From assembly GCA_030606565.1 (NCBI GenBank), contig JAUWGE010000001.1, positions 126,301 to 190,300 of the forward strand: a stretch of 64,000 nt of DNA, read 5' to 3'. Below, one piece after another: positions 1 through 9,287 of this stretch. This stretch comes from Candidatus Bipolaricaulota bacterium (GTDB lineage: Bacteria; Bipolaricaulota; Bipolaricaulia; UBA7950; UBA9294). The notes beneath the pieces are model-generated. The model ran no database searches. It saw only the letters and a list, made by a program, of their open reading frames with translations, and was not told the DNA's origin. The position numbers and the translations under genes are program-made. The stretch's first letter is position 1. Every line of letters begins with the position of its first letter.

Positions 1-1
1 A

Positions 2-235
2 GTGGAGCCAAATGTTGTGCCTTTGATCCTTGCTCGTGAGATTCAAGAGGCGCAAGGCGGATCCGTTGGGGTCACACCTTTCTTCGCGATACCCTACGGC
101 GATGGTGCCTTCATTGTGTCACTTGTGTTCCAGAATCACGACCGTGAAACCAATCGCCAAATGAAAGCCGTACTGGCAAATCTGTCAGTCGCCATAGCCT
201 CAAGAGAGCTCCTTGGGTTCTTAACTAGCAACTGA
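2..235 (+). CDS. C-terminal part of an unidentified protein, truncated at the window edge
   Basis: Open frame from window start to TGA at 233-235; no family recognised. Confidence 0.4.
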   Translation: MEPNVVPLILAREIQEAQGGSVGVTPFFAIPYGDGAFIVSLVFQNHDRETNRQMKAVLANLSVAIASRELLGFLTSN

Positions 236-574
236 GTGGCTAGTCGGGTGACACAATAGCGATCTCCTCCTTCAGCGAAGAACAAGCCCCATGCACACCC
301 CACGGAACACCAGCAATCCAGTGCGCCAACACGGGAACGACTTAACAGCGCCCTCCTCAATACAGCACGCTGCTGTGGAATAGATAGTTGTTGCGCTCCC
401 GCGGGAGCTGGACGCGGGTGGTTCGCGGATGGCTCGGAATCACATCTTGAAATGCAACATCTAAAGACGCTGGTTTCGCGTGTATAGAACGCAAAAGGCC
501 GCGCTGATCTGCCTGTTGTCAACTGGCGCAGATCGTAGGAAGCAATCAATGCTCGCGAGAAAAGTGCTTGTTGG

Positions 575-594
575 GGAACGGCCTCAGCCGTTCC
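575..594 (-). terminator. Hairpin at the end of the radical SAM gene
   Basis: ggaacggc-ctca-gccgttcc directly at the stop codon; no strong T-run verified. Confidence 0.35.
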
Positions 595-1478
595 TAGTCG
601 AAGAGACCGGGTTGCGCGGCACTCGGCACCAGGTACGGCTTGACAGAGGTTGAGATCCCGTACTTGGCACATAGCTCGTGAAATCGCTTGTAGAGCCCGT
701 CGGCGTTCGGTGACGGGCAGTTGTAGGCCTCGCCGTAGGTTTCGACGTAGCGCGCCTTCAGCCCGGGAAATAGTTCGTCAAGTTTTTCGTAGAAGTGCGA
801 GCGCTGGCGATCGCGTATGCTCATTCCAAACCACGGGACGATCGCTTTCACCCCGCAGCGATGCGCTTCCTCGATGATCCCCATCACGTTCTCCTGTGTG
901 TCTTCGATGAACGGGAGCGTCGGCATGAGGGCGATCCGCGTCTCAAGACTCGCATCGCAAAGCTCCTTCAACGCCCGGAAGCGCGCCGAGGAAGGGGGAG
1001 CTCCCGGCTCGATCTTCTTTGACAACGCGTCGTCGATCGTCGTGATGGTGAGGGAGACCGCGGCGGTGTGAAACCGGGCGATCTTCTTTAGGATCGGGAT
1101 GTCACGCAGGACGAGATCGCTCTTGGTGACTACGTGAACGCCGAAGCCGCAATCGGCGATCGCCTCAAGCGCCCGGCGAGTCAGTCTTACTTCCTCTTCG
1201 AGCGGCATGTAGGCATCGTGCATCGAACCTGTGCCGATGATCCCCTTTTTGCGTTTTCGCGAAAGCTCATCACGGAGCAGATCGATCGCGTTTGTCTTTA
1301 TCAGGACTTCTCCGTCGAAGTCCTCGATCCCGTAGCACAGACTGCGCGAATCACAGTAGATGCAGTGGTGTTGGCATCCGCGATAGAGGTTCATCCCGTA
1401 GTCGAGACCGAAGTAGGTATCGATCCCCGAAACGCGGTTGATGATCGTCTTGGCACGAATCTCTCGGATCATGTCCAC
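594..1478 (-). CDS. Radical SAM protein, SPL/Rv2578c-like
   Basis: GCQHHCIYCDSR (CxxxCxxC-type cluster motif), ALMPTLPFIEDT motif. Confidence 0.85.
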   Translation of the reverse strand: MDMIREIRAKTIINRVSGIDTYFGLDYGMNLYRGCQHHCIYCDSRSLCYGIEDFDGEVLIKTNAIDLLRDELSRKRKKGIIGTGSMHDAYMPLEEEVRLTRRALEAIADCGFGVHVVTKSDLVLRDIPILKKIARFHTAAVSLTITTIDDALSKKIEPGAPPSSARFRALKELCDASLETRIALMPTLPFIEDTQENVMGIIEEAHRCGVKAIVPWFGMSIRDRQRSHFYEKLDELFPGLKARYVETYGEAYNCPSPNADGLYKRFHELCAKYGISTSVKPYLVPSAAQPGLFD

Positions 1479-1631
1479 TTAGTGTACTGTAAGGAGCTCG
1501 CGGGATGTTCTTCTTCACGTTCCCCTCGACGCTGATCATCGTTCATGTACAAATAGGTGCAAGGATGAACACGACCTTCTTTTTCACTGGATAGCTCTTG
1601 TGTTTGGTCTTTGCTCTTAGCAGCTTTTCCC

Positions 1632-1660
1632 TTGACAACCCCTTTCTCTGCTCGTATACT
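1632..1660 (+). promoter_or_regulatory. Sigma70-like promoter for the ABC exporter operon
   Basis: TTGACA-17 nt-TATACT. Confidence 0.65.
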
Positions 1661-1813
1661 GCTTACACTTTCTAAACCACCGGTCCCTAAGGACCACCTT
1701 TGGGGGTACGATAATGAGGAGTAACGCGCTCTAACTGAAGTCTGTCGGTCGCGGACGGCTCGTCTTTGATTTGCCGGTTGGTTTTCTCTTTCCCCTACTT
1801 TCAAGGAGTTATA

Positions 1814-2638
1814 ATGAGTACCCCTGCACTTGAGCTTAATCAGGTATGTAAGGTTTTCACCAAGAAGGAACGCGACAAGACCAAAGCTCGCTTTGCGCCT
1901 AAGAAAAGAGAGAAGGTCATCGCTCTTGACGATGTGAGCCTGTCGGTTAACCGACGGGAGATCTTCGGAGTCCTTGGCCCGAACGGGTCGGGAAAGTCGA
2001 CCCTGATCCGGCTCCTTTCTACCCTGCTGATCCCCGACAAGGGGACCATCCGCGTCTTTGGCCATGATGTCGAGAAGGAAGAATTCGCGGTGAAGCGGTT
2101 GATCAACCGTGTCTCGGTCGATGCCGCCTTCTTCAAGAAGTTTTCTCCTTTGGAGAACCTGACCTACGCCGCCCGGCTCTATGGGATGCCAATGCGCGAG
2201 GCACGCGAAAAGATGCGACAGATCATGCTTCGTCTAGGTTTAAAGGAGGAGACGTTCAACCAACCGATGGAGCACATGTCGCGCGGAATGCAGCAGAAGG
2301 TCGCTGTGGCGAGGGGGTTTCTTACCTCGCCCACGCTCTTGTTGTTGGATGAGCCAACAACCGGACTCGATCCACACTCCAAGCGCGACGTTCAAGGCTT
2401 TGTACGCCAGATCCGCGCCGAACACGACGCGACGATCCTCCTCACAACCCACGACATGGAGGAGGCAGATCGGCTGTGCGACCGGATCGCGATAATCGAT
2501 GAGGGAAAGATCATCGCCCTCGATACGCCAAAGGGGCTAAAAGAGCTGGTTAGCAAGCGAAACGGGCATGAACCGACCCTCGAGGACGTGTTCATCGAGC
2601 TGACGGGAAAGAAGATGGAGGAGAAGGAGGCGGAATGA
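1814..2638 (+). CDS. ABC transporter ATP-binding protein (ABC-2 type, drug/daunorubicin-resistance-like)
   Basis: Walker A GPNGSGKST, signature MSRGMQQKVAVAR, Walker B LLLLDEPTTGLDP; ATG 1814 preferred over 1766 because of SD caaggag. Confidence 0.9.
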   Translation: MSTPALELNQVCKVFTKKERDKTKARFAPKKREKVIALDDVSLSVNRREIFGVLGPNGSGKSTLIRLLSTLLIPDKGTIRVFGHDVEKEEFAVKRLINRVSVDAAFFKKFSPLENLTYAARLYGMPMREAREKMRQIMLRLGLKEETFNQPMEHMSRGMQQKVAVARGFLTSPTLLLLDEPTTGLDPHSKRDVQGFVRQIRAEHDATILLTTHDMEEADRLCDRIAIIDEGKIIALDTPKGLKELVSKRNGHEPTLEDVFIELTGKKMEEKEAE

Positions 2639-3459
2639 ACACCCTAGTTCGTGAGATGCGTGGCGCGTTCGCCTTCATCGAGCGTAATATCAATCTGATC
2701 AAGCGCTACTGGGGCTGGGAGCTTGTGTGGCTGATCTACTCACTGGTCAACTCGCTTGCCGTTACCTATATCGGTGCGGGGATGGAGCGGATCAGCGGAC
2801 AGGCACTCGATACGCAGTACTTGATCACCTATCTCCTCGTGGGGACGCTGATCTGGTCGTACCTATCGGTGATCTTCTACTCGATCTCCGAGATGATAGC
2901 CTGGGAGCGCTGGGAGGGGACGATCGAGTACACGTTCATGGCCCCGGTATCGCGCCTTACTCACCTGGTGGGAACGACCCTGTTCGCCATCGTCTACGGG
3001 GTATTGCGGACGCTCGTCATCCTGGTGATCGTCGCATCGTTCTTCCGGCTCGATCTATCGGGGGCGAACATCCCAGGAGCGGTATTGCTGCTCCTAGCGG
3101 GAAGCGTCTCGTTCGTCGGCTTGGGGATCCTCGCCGCGGTCCTGCCGCTTCTCTACCCGGAACGGGGCGTACAGATGACAAACGCCGCCGCCGCGATCCT
3201 CCTCCTCATCTCCGGGGTTTACTACCCGGTGGAGATCCTCCCTGGATGGCTGCAGGTGATCGCCTCCGCCTCACCAGCGACTTACGTGATCAAGGGTATG
3301 CGGGCCTGCCTGCTGCACGGGGAATCGACCCGCGCGCTCATTTCGACCGTCCTTTTCTTGATCGGCGCTGGAATCGCGGTGATCGCCATGGGGCTTCTGA
3401 CCTTTCATCGGGTGGAGCGATACGCCAAGCGAGCTGGACGCCTGAAGCGGAGTGGTTAA
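2635..3459 (+). CDS. ABC-2 type transporter permease
   Basis: Six hydrophobic segments; overlaps the upstream ATPase stop (ATGA). Confidence 0.88.
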   Translation: MNTLVREMRGAFAFIERNINLIKRYWGWELVWLIYSLVNSLAVTYIGAGMERISGQALDTQYLITYLLVGTLIWSYLSVIFYSISEMIAWERWEGTIEYTFMAPVSRLTHLVGTTLFAIVYGVLRTLVILVIVASFFRLDLSGANIPGAVLLLLAGSVSFVGLGILAAVLPLLYPERGVQMTNAAAAILLLISGVYYPVEILPGWLQVIASASPATYVIKGMRACLLHGESTRALISTVLFLIGAGIAVIAMGLLTFHRVERYAKRAGRLKRSG

Positions 3460-3487
3460 AAAGGCCGCGGAGACTCCGCGGCCTTTG
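3459..3487 (+). terminator. Intrinsic terminator
   Basis: aaaaaggccgcgg-agact-ccgcggccttt. Confidence 0.7.
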
Positions 3488-3508
3488 TCATATCTTACTT
3501 TCTCCCTT

Positions 3509-4465
3509 CTACAGGTGTTTATTCACTTCCTCGAGGAACTCCTGCGCCTTCTCCTGAGAGATGGCATTGTAGAGCGGGTATTTATCGCCAATTGGCTCAT
3601 CAAGGACGCTTGTAAGAATGCGCGCTGCATCCTCCCAGAGTTCCTTCTCCATCAGGTAGAACTCCACAAAGAAAGTGCGGCTCTCGAAGTACTCGTTACA
3701 GACCGGATCGAACGGGCCAAAATCAGGACAATCTACACACTCAGAGCACAGCACCGGCTCGTCGACGACTTTACAGAAATAGCTTAAGGCCTCGTTGAAG
3801 TTCTTGCGGTACGTGCCTCCAGGAAGGCGAGGCATCCCACCCCAAAAAGCGCCGAGCGAACGATATGACCCGTAGCAGATGTAGGTCTCATCAAGCTCCA
3901 GGAGGCGCAGTGACATCGCTTCGGTCTTTTGGGGAACTTTTGCGAAGATCGCTTCGAGCTTATTAAACTCCGAGGCACGAAGCCAATTGGCATTCGTCCA
4001 GTAGAGTGCAGACATATCCGTCTCCGCCTGCACTGCAGCGATGAAGCTATCGTCTTGTTGAAGTGTAAAGAAGTCCGGGTTCATCCGCAGGCTTTTGAGT
4101 CCCCAATGCTTTCCCTTGAGATAGGTGTCTCTCTCGTTTGGTTCCCCGCCCAGGAAGGCATCGGCTAAGGTGTAATAACATTGAGATAGCTTGTTGACCA
4201 AATCCTTCAGTTCCAGGTCAATGGCTAGTTCACCGACTCGGTCCTCTTTCGTCTCATCAAGGTCCTCAGGGATACCAAGGGCGGTCTTGAACGCGGTGAT
4301 GGCTGTCTCTAACTGCGCCCGCCCTTCATCAGAGTACTCAATCATCACGTCGGTACCAGGGAAGAGCGCCAGTGCCGCCTCCAGATCCGCCACCTCATCT
4401 TGGCCGGTCACAGTAAGCGGCACTAACAGCAGTAAACAACCAACAAATAAGAAAAATCTCCTCAT
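3509..4465 (-). CDS. Exported TPR-like protein resembling the TRAP-transporter TatT (T) component
   Basis: Signal peptide; ALYWTNANWLRA, LLELDETY, LPGGTYRKNFNEALSYF and WEDAARILTSVLDEP match the general TatT layout from memory. Confidence 0.55.
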   Translation of the reverse strand: MRRFFLFVGCLLLLVPLTVTGQDEVADLEAALALFPGTDVMIEYSDEGRAQLETAITAFKTALGIPEDLDETKEDRVGELAIDLELKDLVNKLSQCYYTLADAFLGGEPNERDTYLKGKHWGLKSLRMNPDFFTLQQDDSFIAAVQAETDMSALYWTNANWLRASEFNKLEAIFAKVPQKTEAMSLRLLELDETYICYGSYRSLGAFWGGMPRLPGGTYRKNFNEALSYFCKVVDEPVLCSECVDCPDFGPFDPVCNEYFESRTFFVEFYLMEKELWEDAARILTSVLDEPIGDKYPLYNAISQEKAQEFLEEVNKHL

Positions 4466-4596
4466 CTTTTCCCCCTCCTAGAACGATTTGTTCACCTACT
4501 ATATCGCAAGCCTCTCCCTTCGCCAAGGAGGTTGGCCTCGTTTGCGTGGTATGTTATATTTCCGAGAAAGACTTTTATCCGAAGGAGGAGGAAATA

Positions 4597-4779
4597 ATGT
4601 TAAACCCAACGGTGGATAAGGACCTCTGCGTCAGCTGTGGTCTGTGCTCCCAGGTCTGTCCCGAGGTGTTCGAGGAAGGGCCGGAGGGAATAGGGCAGGT
4701 CAAGGCCGATGCTGACTTAAACGCCGCCTGCATTCAAGACGCGGTTGATCAGTGTCCAGTCGGCGCGATCAGCGCCTAA
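4597..4779 (+). CDS. Small ferredoxin, 4Fe-4S
   Basis: CVSCGLCSQVCPEVF plus later CPVGAI; strong SD ggaggag before ATG 4597. Confidence 0.85.
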   Translation: MLNPTVDKDLCVSCGLCSQVCPEVFEEGPEGIGQVKADADLNAACIQDAVDQCPVGAISA

Positions 4780-4821
4780 GCTCAACGTCGGGATAAATCC
4801 CAACGCCATAAAGATAAGGAC

Positions 4822-4856
4822 GTAGCGTCGCAGCTAGTCTGCGACGTTACTCTTTT
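4822..4856 (+). terminator. Intrinsic terminator
   Basis: gtagcgtcgcag-ctagt-ctgcgacgttac-tctttt. Confidence 0.7.
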
Positions 4857-4943
4857 GCCCTACGGGACTTACCCTGTCAGCCCACAGTGGAATCTGTGGT
4901 ATTGTCTGAGTGGCCGCTACGTGCTAGCATAGGACGGTGATCG

Positions 4944-5831
4944 ATGGTGCAAAAAAAGAAGGTCGGTCTTGCTCTCGGTAGCGGTGGCGCGCGTGGTTCG
5001 GCACACGTAGGAGTCCTGAAAGTCCTAGAGGAAAACAAAATCCGGCCTGATGTCATTGTGGGAACAAGCATGGGAGCCGAGGTGGGCGGGGCGTACGCTG
5101 CTGGGATAGAGGTCGATGAGCTAGCGGCAATATGGCAGTCGATGACCTTTGGTAGGGTGGTCAAAACCCTCCTACCAACTATTCCCTGGTCCGGATGGAG
5201 CTCCGGAGGAGAGGTGTTGCGCACAATCCGCAGGCTTGTGGGAGATCTTACGATCGAGGAGCTCCCTCTCACCTACGCTGCGGTTGCGACCGACCTACAA
5301 ACCGGCCTCCCTTATATCATCACAGAAGGTTCCCTCGCGCAGGCGATCCGAGCGAGTCTCTCTGTGCCTGGTCTATTCACGCCCGTCTGGATTGATGGGC
5401 ACCTTTTGATTGACGGTGGGGTCTCAAATCCGGTTCCAGTCGATGTCACCCGTCAACTCGGTGCTGAAATGGTGATCGCCGTTGATGTCCTTGTGCACCC
5501 TAAAGAGGTACGCCTCTCTGGAATCCCGGTCCCCGACTACCGCGAGCGAATCCTGGGGATCATCAAGAGGATGGAGAGTTCACAACCTGTTGAGAACGAA
5601 ACGCGCCGATTCTACCCGAGTGTCTTTACCGTCCTGTTTCAGATGTCGACCGTCTTCCAAAGACGCATCAGCGAGCTATCCTTGCAGGTTCATCCCCCAG
5701 ATGTCCTAATTCAACCGGACTTCTCCCCTACCCCTCCTTGCTACAGCGATGTGAAAAATGGGATCAAAGCAGGGGAGGAAGCAGCCCGACGCGCTCTCCC
5801 CACGATCTACAAACTCCTTTACTCCCAATGA
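4944..5831 (+). CDS. Patatin-like phospholipase (RssA/NTE type)
   Basis: GSGGARGSAHVGVL, GTSMGA (GxSxG), DGGVSNPVPV. Confidence 0.9.
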   Translation: MVQKKKVGLALGSGGARGSAHVGVLKVLEENKIRPDVIVGTSMGAEVGGAYAAGIEVDELAAIWQSMTFGRVVKTLLPTIPWSGWSSGGEVLRTIRRLVGDLTIEELPLTYAAVATDLQTGLPYIITEGSLAQAIRASLSVPGLFTPVWIDGHLLIDGGVSNPVPVDVTRQLGAEMVIAVDVLVHPKEVRLSGIPVPDYRERILGIIKRMESSQPVENETRRFYPSVFTVLFQMSTVFQRRISELSLQVHPPDVLIQPDFSPTPPCYSDVKNGIKAGEEAARRALPTIYKLLYSQ

Positions 5832-5856
5832 GCAAGCTTCACTCGGGCGAAGTGCG

Positions 5857-6741
5857 ATGACCCGACGCCCGGGCTTCTACAGCCTCATCTTTATCGCCAT
5901 CGTCGCTGTCTCCTTCGGCGCGATCCTGATCCGGCTTGCTGATGACGCCCCGATTCTGACAATCGCCACCTGGCGGTTGGTAGTCTCTTTTATCCTTTTG
6001 GCTCCTCTTGCCCTGCAACGCCGCGCTACCGCAGCGCTGAGCCACCGCGAGCGTCTCCTCTCCATCTTAAGCGGCGTTTTCCTAGCACTCCACTTCATCC
6101 TGTGGATCTCGTCCTTGCGCTACACTTCGGTGGCAAGTTCGGTGGTGCTCGTTTCTACTAATCCAATTTTTGTCGGGTTGGGGTCACGTTTTTTGTTAAA
6201 AGAGCGCTTTTCCCGCTCGCTAGCCTTGGCAATCCTCCTCTCCGTCTCGGGTGGATTCCTTATCGGCTGGGGAGACATACGGATTGGAGGAGAAGCTCTG
6301 TACGGCGATCTGTTGGCCCTTGGTGGGGCGGTTATGGCCTCAGCCTATTACCTACTCGGGCGACGTGTTAGACAGCACGCACCCCTTGCCGGCTACATCT
6401 TCCTGAGCTACGGGACCGCGGCAGTCCTCCTACTTACTGTCTGTCTCGCTTTACGCCAGCCGCTCACTGGCTTTTCCAGCACTACCTACCTCTATCTTGT
6501 TCTACTTGCAGTAGGGCCACAACTTATCGGGCACAGCACTTTCAACTGGGCGCTCAAGTACGTCTCCGCTTCCACAGTGGCGATACTCATCCTTGGGGAG
6601 CCCATCTGCGCGAGCTTATTCGCTTACCTCATTTTGGGAGAGGGCCTTACCTTGTTGAAAGGAATTGGGGCGATGATCATACTTATCGGCATCTACTTGA
6701 GCTTACATGAGGAGGAGGTTGCCAATGAACGAGGCCTGTAA
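5857..6741 (+). CDS. DMT superfamily transporter (EamA)
   Basis: Ten hydrophobic segments with an internal repeat; LGEP..A.LFAYLILGEGLT; start ATG 5857 avoids overlap with the patatin gene. Confidence 0.85.
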   Translation: MTRRPGFYSLIFIAIVAVSFGAILIRLADDAPILTIATWRLVVSFILLAPLALQRRATAALSHRERLLSILSGVFLALHFILWISSLRYTSVASSVVLVSTNPIFVGLGSRFLLKERFSRSLALAILLSVSGGFLIGWGDIRIGGEALYGDLLALGGAVMASAYYLLGRRVRQHAPLAGYIFLSYGTAAVLLLTVCLALRQPLTGFSSTTYLYLVLLAVGPQLIGHSTFNWALKYVSASTVAILILGEPICASLFAYLILGEGLTLLKGIGAMIILIGIYLSLHEEEVANERGL

Positions 6742-7954
6742 GAGGGTGGTACAGGGGAGAAAGAAAATAGATTGGGCCGCCTCGCATATGGACCTGCTTA
6801 ACCACCTGCGCACACAGTTCCAGCGAGAAGAGCCGTTTGCTTCACACCGAATTGGGATGAGCATCCACCTGGAGGCGAAGACGGCCTGTCTGGCAATCCT
6901 TCTACGCGACGGAGGAGCACAGGTCTTCGTCACAGGAAGTAATCCGCTCTCCACCCAGGACGATGTAGCTGCCGCACTGGCCGAGGAGGCGGGAATATCA
7001 GTTCACGCCCGTCATGGAGTAAACGAAGCGGAGTACTTTAATCACCTGCGCGAGGTGCTCGCTGGGAAGCCAGACCTCATCCTCGACGACGGAGGCGACC
7101 TCGTAGGGCTCCTACACAAGGAGATAGAGGGGGAGGTGATCGGCGGGTGCGAGGAGACAACAACCGGTGTCAACCGACTACGCGTTCTCGCCCGTGCAGG
7201 GAGGCTACGCTTTCCCATGTTCGCAGTGAATGATGCTAAGATGAAGTATCTATTTGACAACCGCTACGGAACCGGTCAGTCGGTATGGAACGGGATTCTG
7301 CGTTCCACCAACCTCCTGGTGGCGGGGAAAACTGTCCTTATCGCTGGATACGGCTGGTGCGGCCGTGGGATCGCTATGCGAGCGTGTGGCCTGGGAGCCA
7401 GGGTAACCGTCTCCGAGGTCGACCCGGTGCGAGCTGTGGAAGCAGTAATGGATGGGTTCGCCGTCGCGCCGCTCGCCGAGGTGATCGGCCAGGCCGACCT
7501 ACTCATCACCTCAACCGGGTGCAGTGATGTCGTCACCGTAGAGGCTCTCAAGAACGCAAAGGACGGTCTCTTGCTCGCCAACGCTGGCCACTTTGACGTG
7601 GAGATCGACAAACATGCCCTAGCCAAACTTGCCGCCTCCCAGCGGGACGTGCGCGAGGGAATCCGTGAATTTACCCTTAAAAACGGACATCGACTTTACC
7701 TCCTCGGGGAGGGGCGGCTGGTCAACCTTGTTCTTGGCGATGGGCATCCTGTGGAGATCATGGACATCTCTTTCGCTCTGCAAGCATTGACCCTCCGACA
7801 CATCGTGGAGAACGCCCCACTTTCGCCAACTCTGTACGCAGTCCCACCGCAGATCGATCGGCAGGTCGCACGGATGAAGCTTAAGGCACTGGGCGTACGG
7901 ATCGACACCTTAACTGAAACCCAGCAAAGCTACCTCGGCCTGTCATCTTCTTAA
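6725..7954 (+). CDS. ahcY: S-adenosylhomocysteinase
   Basis: HLEAKTACL, CEETTTGVNRL, VNDAKMKYLFDNRYGTGQS, VLIAGYGWCGRG NAD motif; SD ggaggagg. Confidence 0.95.
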   Translation: MNEACKRVVQGRKKIDWAASHMDLLNHLRTQFQREEPFASHRIGMSIHLEAKTACLAILLRDGGAQVFVTGSNPLSTQDDVAAALAEEAGISVHARHGVNEAEYFNHLREVLAGKPDLILDDGGDLVGLLHKEIEGEVIGGCEETTTGVNRLRVLARAGRLRFPMFAVNDAKMKYLFDNRYGTGQSVWNGILRSTNLLVAGKTVLIAGYGWCGRGIAMRACGLGARVTVSEVDPVRAVEAVMDGFAVAPLAEVIGQADLLITSTGCSDVVTVEALKNAKDGLLLANAGHFDVEIDKHALAKLAASQRDVREGIREFTLKNGHRLYLLGEGRLVNLVLGDGHPVEIMDISFALQALTLRHIVENAPLSPTLYAVPPQIDRQVARMKLKALGVRIDTLTETQQSYLGLSSS

Positions 7955-8003
7955 CCGCTCCTTTCTCCGCGTTGCTTAACGGGGTACAATCGAAATAAGA
8001 GGG

Positions 8004-9185
8004 GTGAGACGTTTGAAAAACCGATCGGTCGTGAGGAAGGCCTTGACGGTATTGTTTCCAACGATCATTCTGGTGCTCGTCTTAGGGGTCGGAGGGGCAC
8101 AGCAGACGAATACCGAGCTCTTCTTGCCCCTATCTCAGATCTATCAATACATCAAAAGCTGCTTTTACTGGCCAGAACGGATCGACGACCAGGAGGCCCT
8201 GTACGGCGCGATGAAGGGGATGGTGAAGCAACTCAACGACCCGCACAGCGAGTTCCTTGATCCTAACGACTACGAACGCTTTGAAAACAGCCTGCAGTCC
8301 GAGTTTAGCGGAGTTGGAATTGAGATCACAATTAAAGATGGTATCCTAACGGTCATTGCCCCACTTGCGGAGACTCCAGCTGAGCAGGCAGGGGTGCTAG
8401 CCGGTGATCAAGTCCTTAAGATCGACGGCGAGCCGACTGTGGAGATAACCCTTACTGAGGCATCGGTCAAAATCAGAGGGGAAGTGGGAACGACTGTCGT
8501 CCTACTTGTGCGACACAAGGACGGTCGTGAAGAGGAAATCTCAATAGTTCGTGGTACGATTCCGCTTGTGTCGGTCACCAGCAAACTAGTCGCAGCCGAT
8601 AGGATCGGTTACATTCGCATCTCGCGCTTTAGCGAGGATGTCACTCTGGAACTCGACACTGCCTTACTGGGGTTTGACCTCGATGGCCTCGACGGACTGA
8701 TCCTTGACTTGCGGAACAATGGAGGGGGGTTCACGGAGGGAGCAGTCCGCGTTGCAAGTCGATTCATCGACAGCGGGCTCATCTTCACTAGCAAAGGACG
8801 GATCAGTGGCCCTCAGAAGTACTGGTCGACGGGAAACGTTGTGCCCAACTTGCCACTTGTGGTCCTGATCAACGGGGGAACTGCAAGCGCGGCTGAAATT
8901 GTCGCCGGCGCCATTCGCGATAACAACATGGGCATTTTGATCGGGGAGCAGTCGTTCGGGAAAGGGGTCATGCAGATTCTGCGAGAGTTTCCCGATGGCT
9001 CTGCACTCAAGTTGACTACCGCAGAGTATTTCACCCCACTAGAACACGCCGTGCATGGTGTCGGCCTCCCCCCGGATATCGAGGTGGCTGAAGACGAGGA
9101 CCCAATTGAGGTAGCGATCGCCTGGATCGACGCTCACCTCGGGGTGCTGATGCCTATCCCCCTCAACGACAGGAACGACATGTGA
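8004..9185 (+). CDS. C-terminal processing peptidase, S41 family, with PDZ domain
   Basis: Signal peptide; PDZ region AEQAGVLAGDQVLKIDG; GGTASAAEIVAGAIRD and GEQSFGKGVMQ catalytic motifs. Confidence 0.93.
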   Translation: MRRLKNRSVVRKALTVLFPTIILVLVLGVGGAQQTNTELFLPLSQIYQYIKSCFYWPERIDDQEALYGAMKGMVKQLNDPHSEFLDPNDYERFENSLQSEFSGVGIEITIKDGILTVIAPLAETPAEQAGVLAGDQVLKIDGEPTVEITLTEASVKIRGEVGTTVVLLVRHKDGREEEISIVRGTIPLVSVTSKLVAADRIGYIRISRFSEDVTLELDTALLGFDLDGLDGLILDLRNNGGGFTEGAVRVASRFIDSGLIFTSKGRISGPQKYWSTGNVVPNLPLVVLINGGTASAAEIVAGAIRDNNMGILIGEQSFGKGVMQILREFPDGSALKLTTAEYFTPLEHAVHGVGLPPDIEVAEDEDPIEVAIAWIDAHLGVLMPIPLNDRNDM

Positions 9186-9287
9186 GGTTTTCCTTTACCG
9201 GTACAGGCGGCTGGAAAACGGCCCCACTTGCTGGTCGATGATATTGTGACTCGTAACCCGAAACGAGAAGGGATTTAAACTGTTGCC

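Noticed and set aside
136-672. 178-aa minus-strand ORF
   Set aside because: Overlaps the real radical SAM gene end and the partial plus-strand CDS; Arg/Ala/Ser-rich composition with no domain signal
2727-3557. 276-aa plus-strand ORF
   Set aside because: Shadow frame of the ABC-2 permease gene; Arg/Asp/Gly-rich, no motifs
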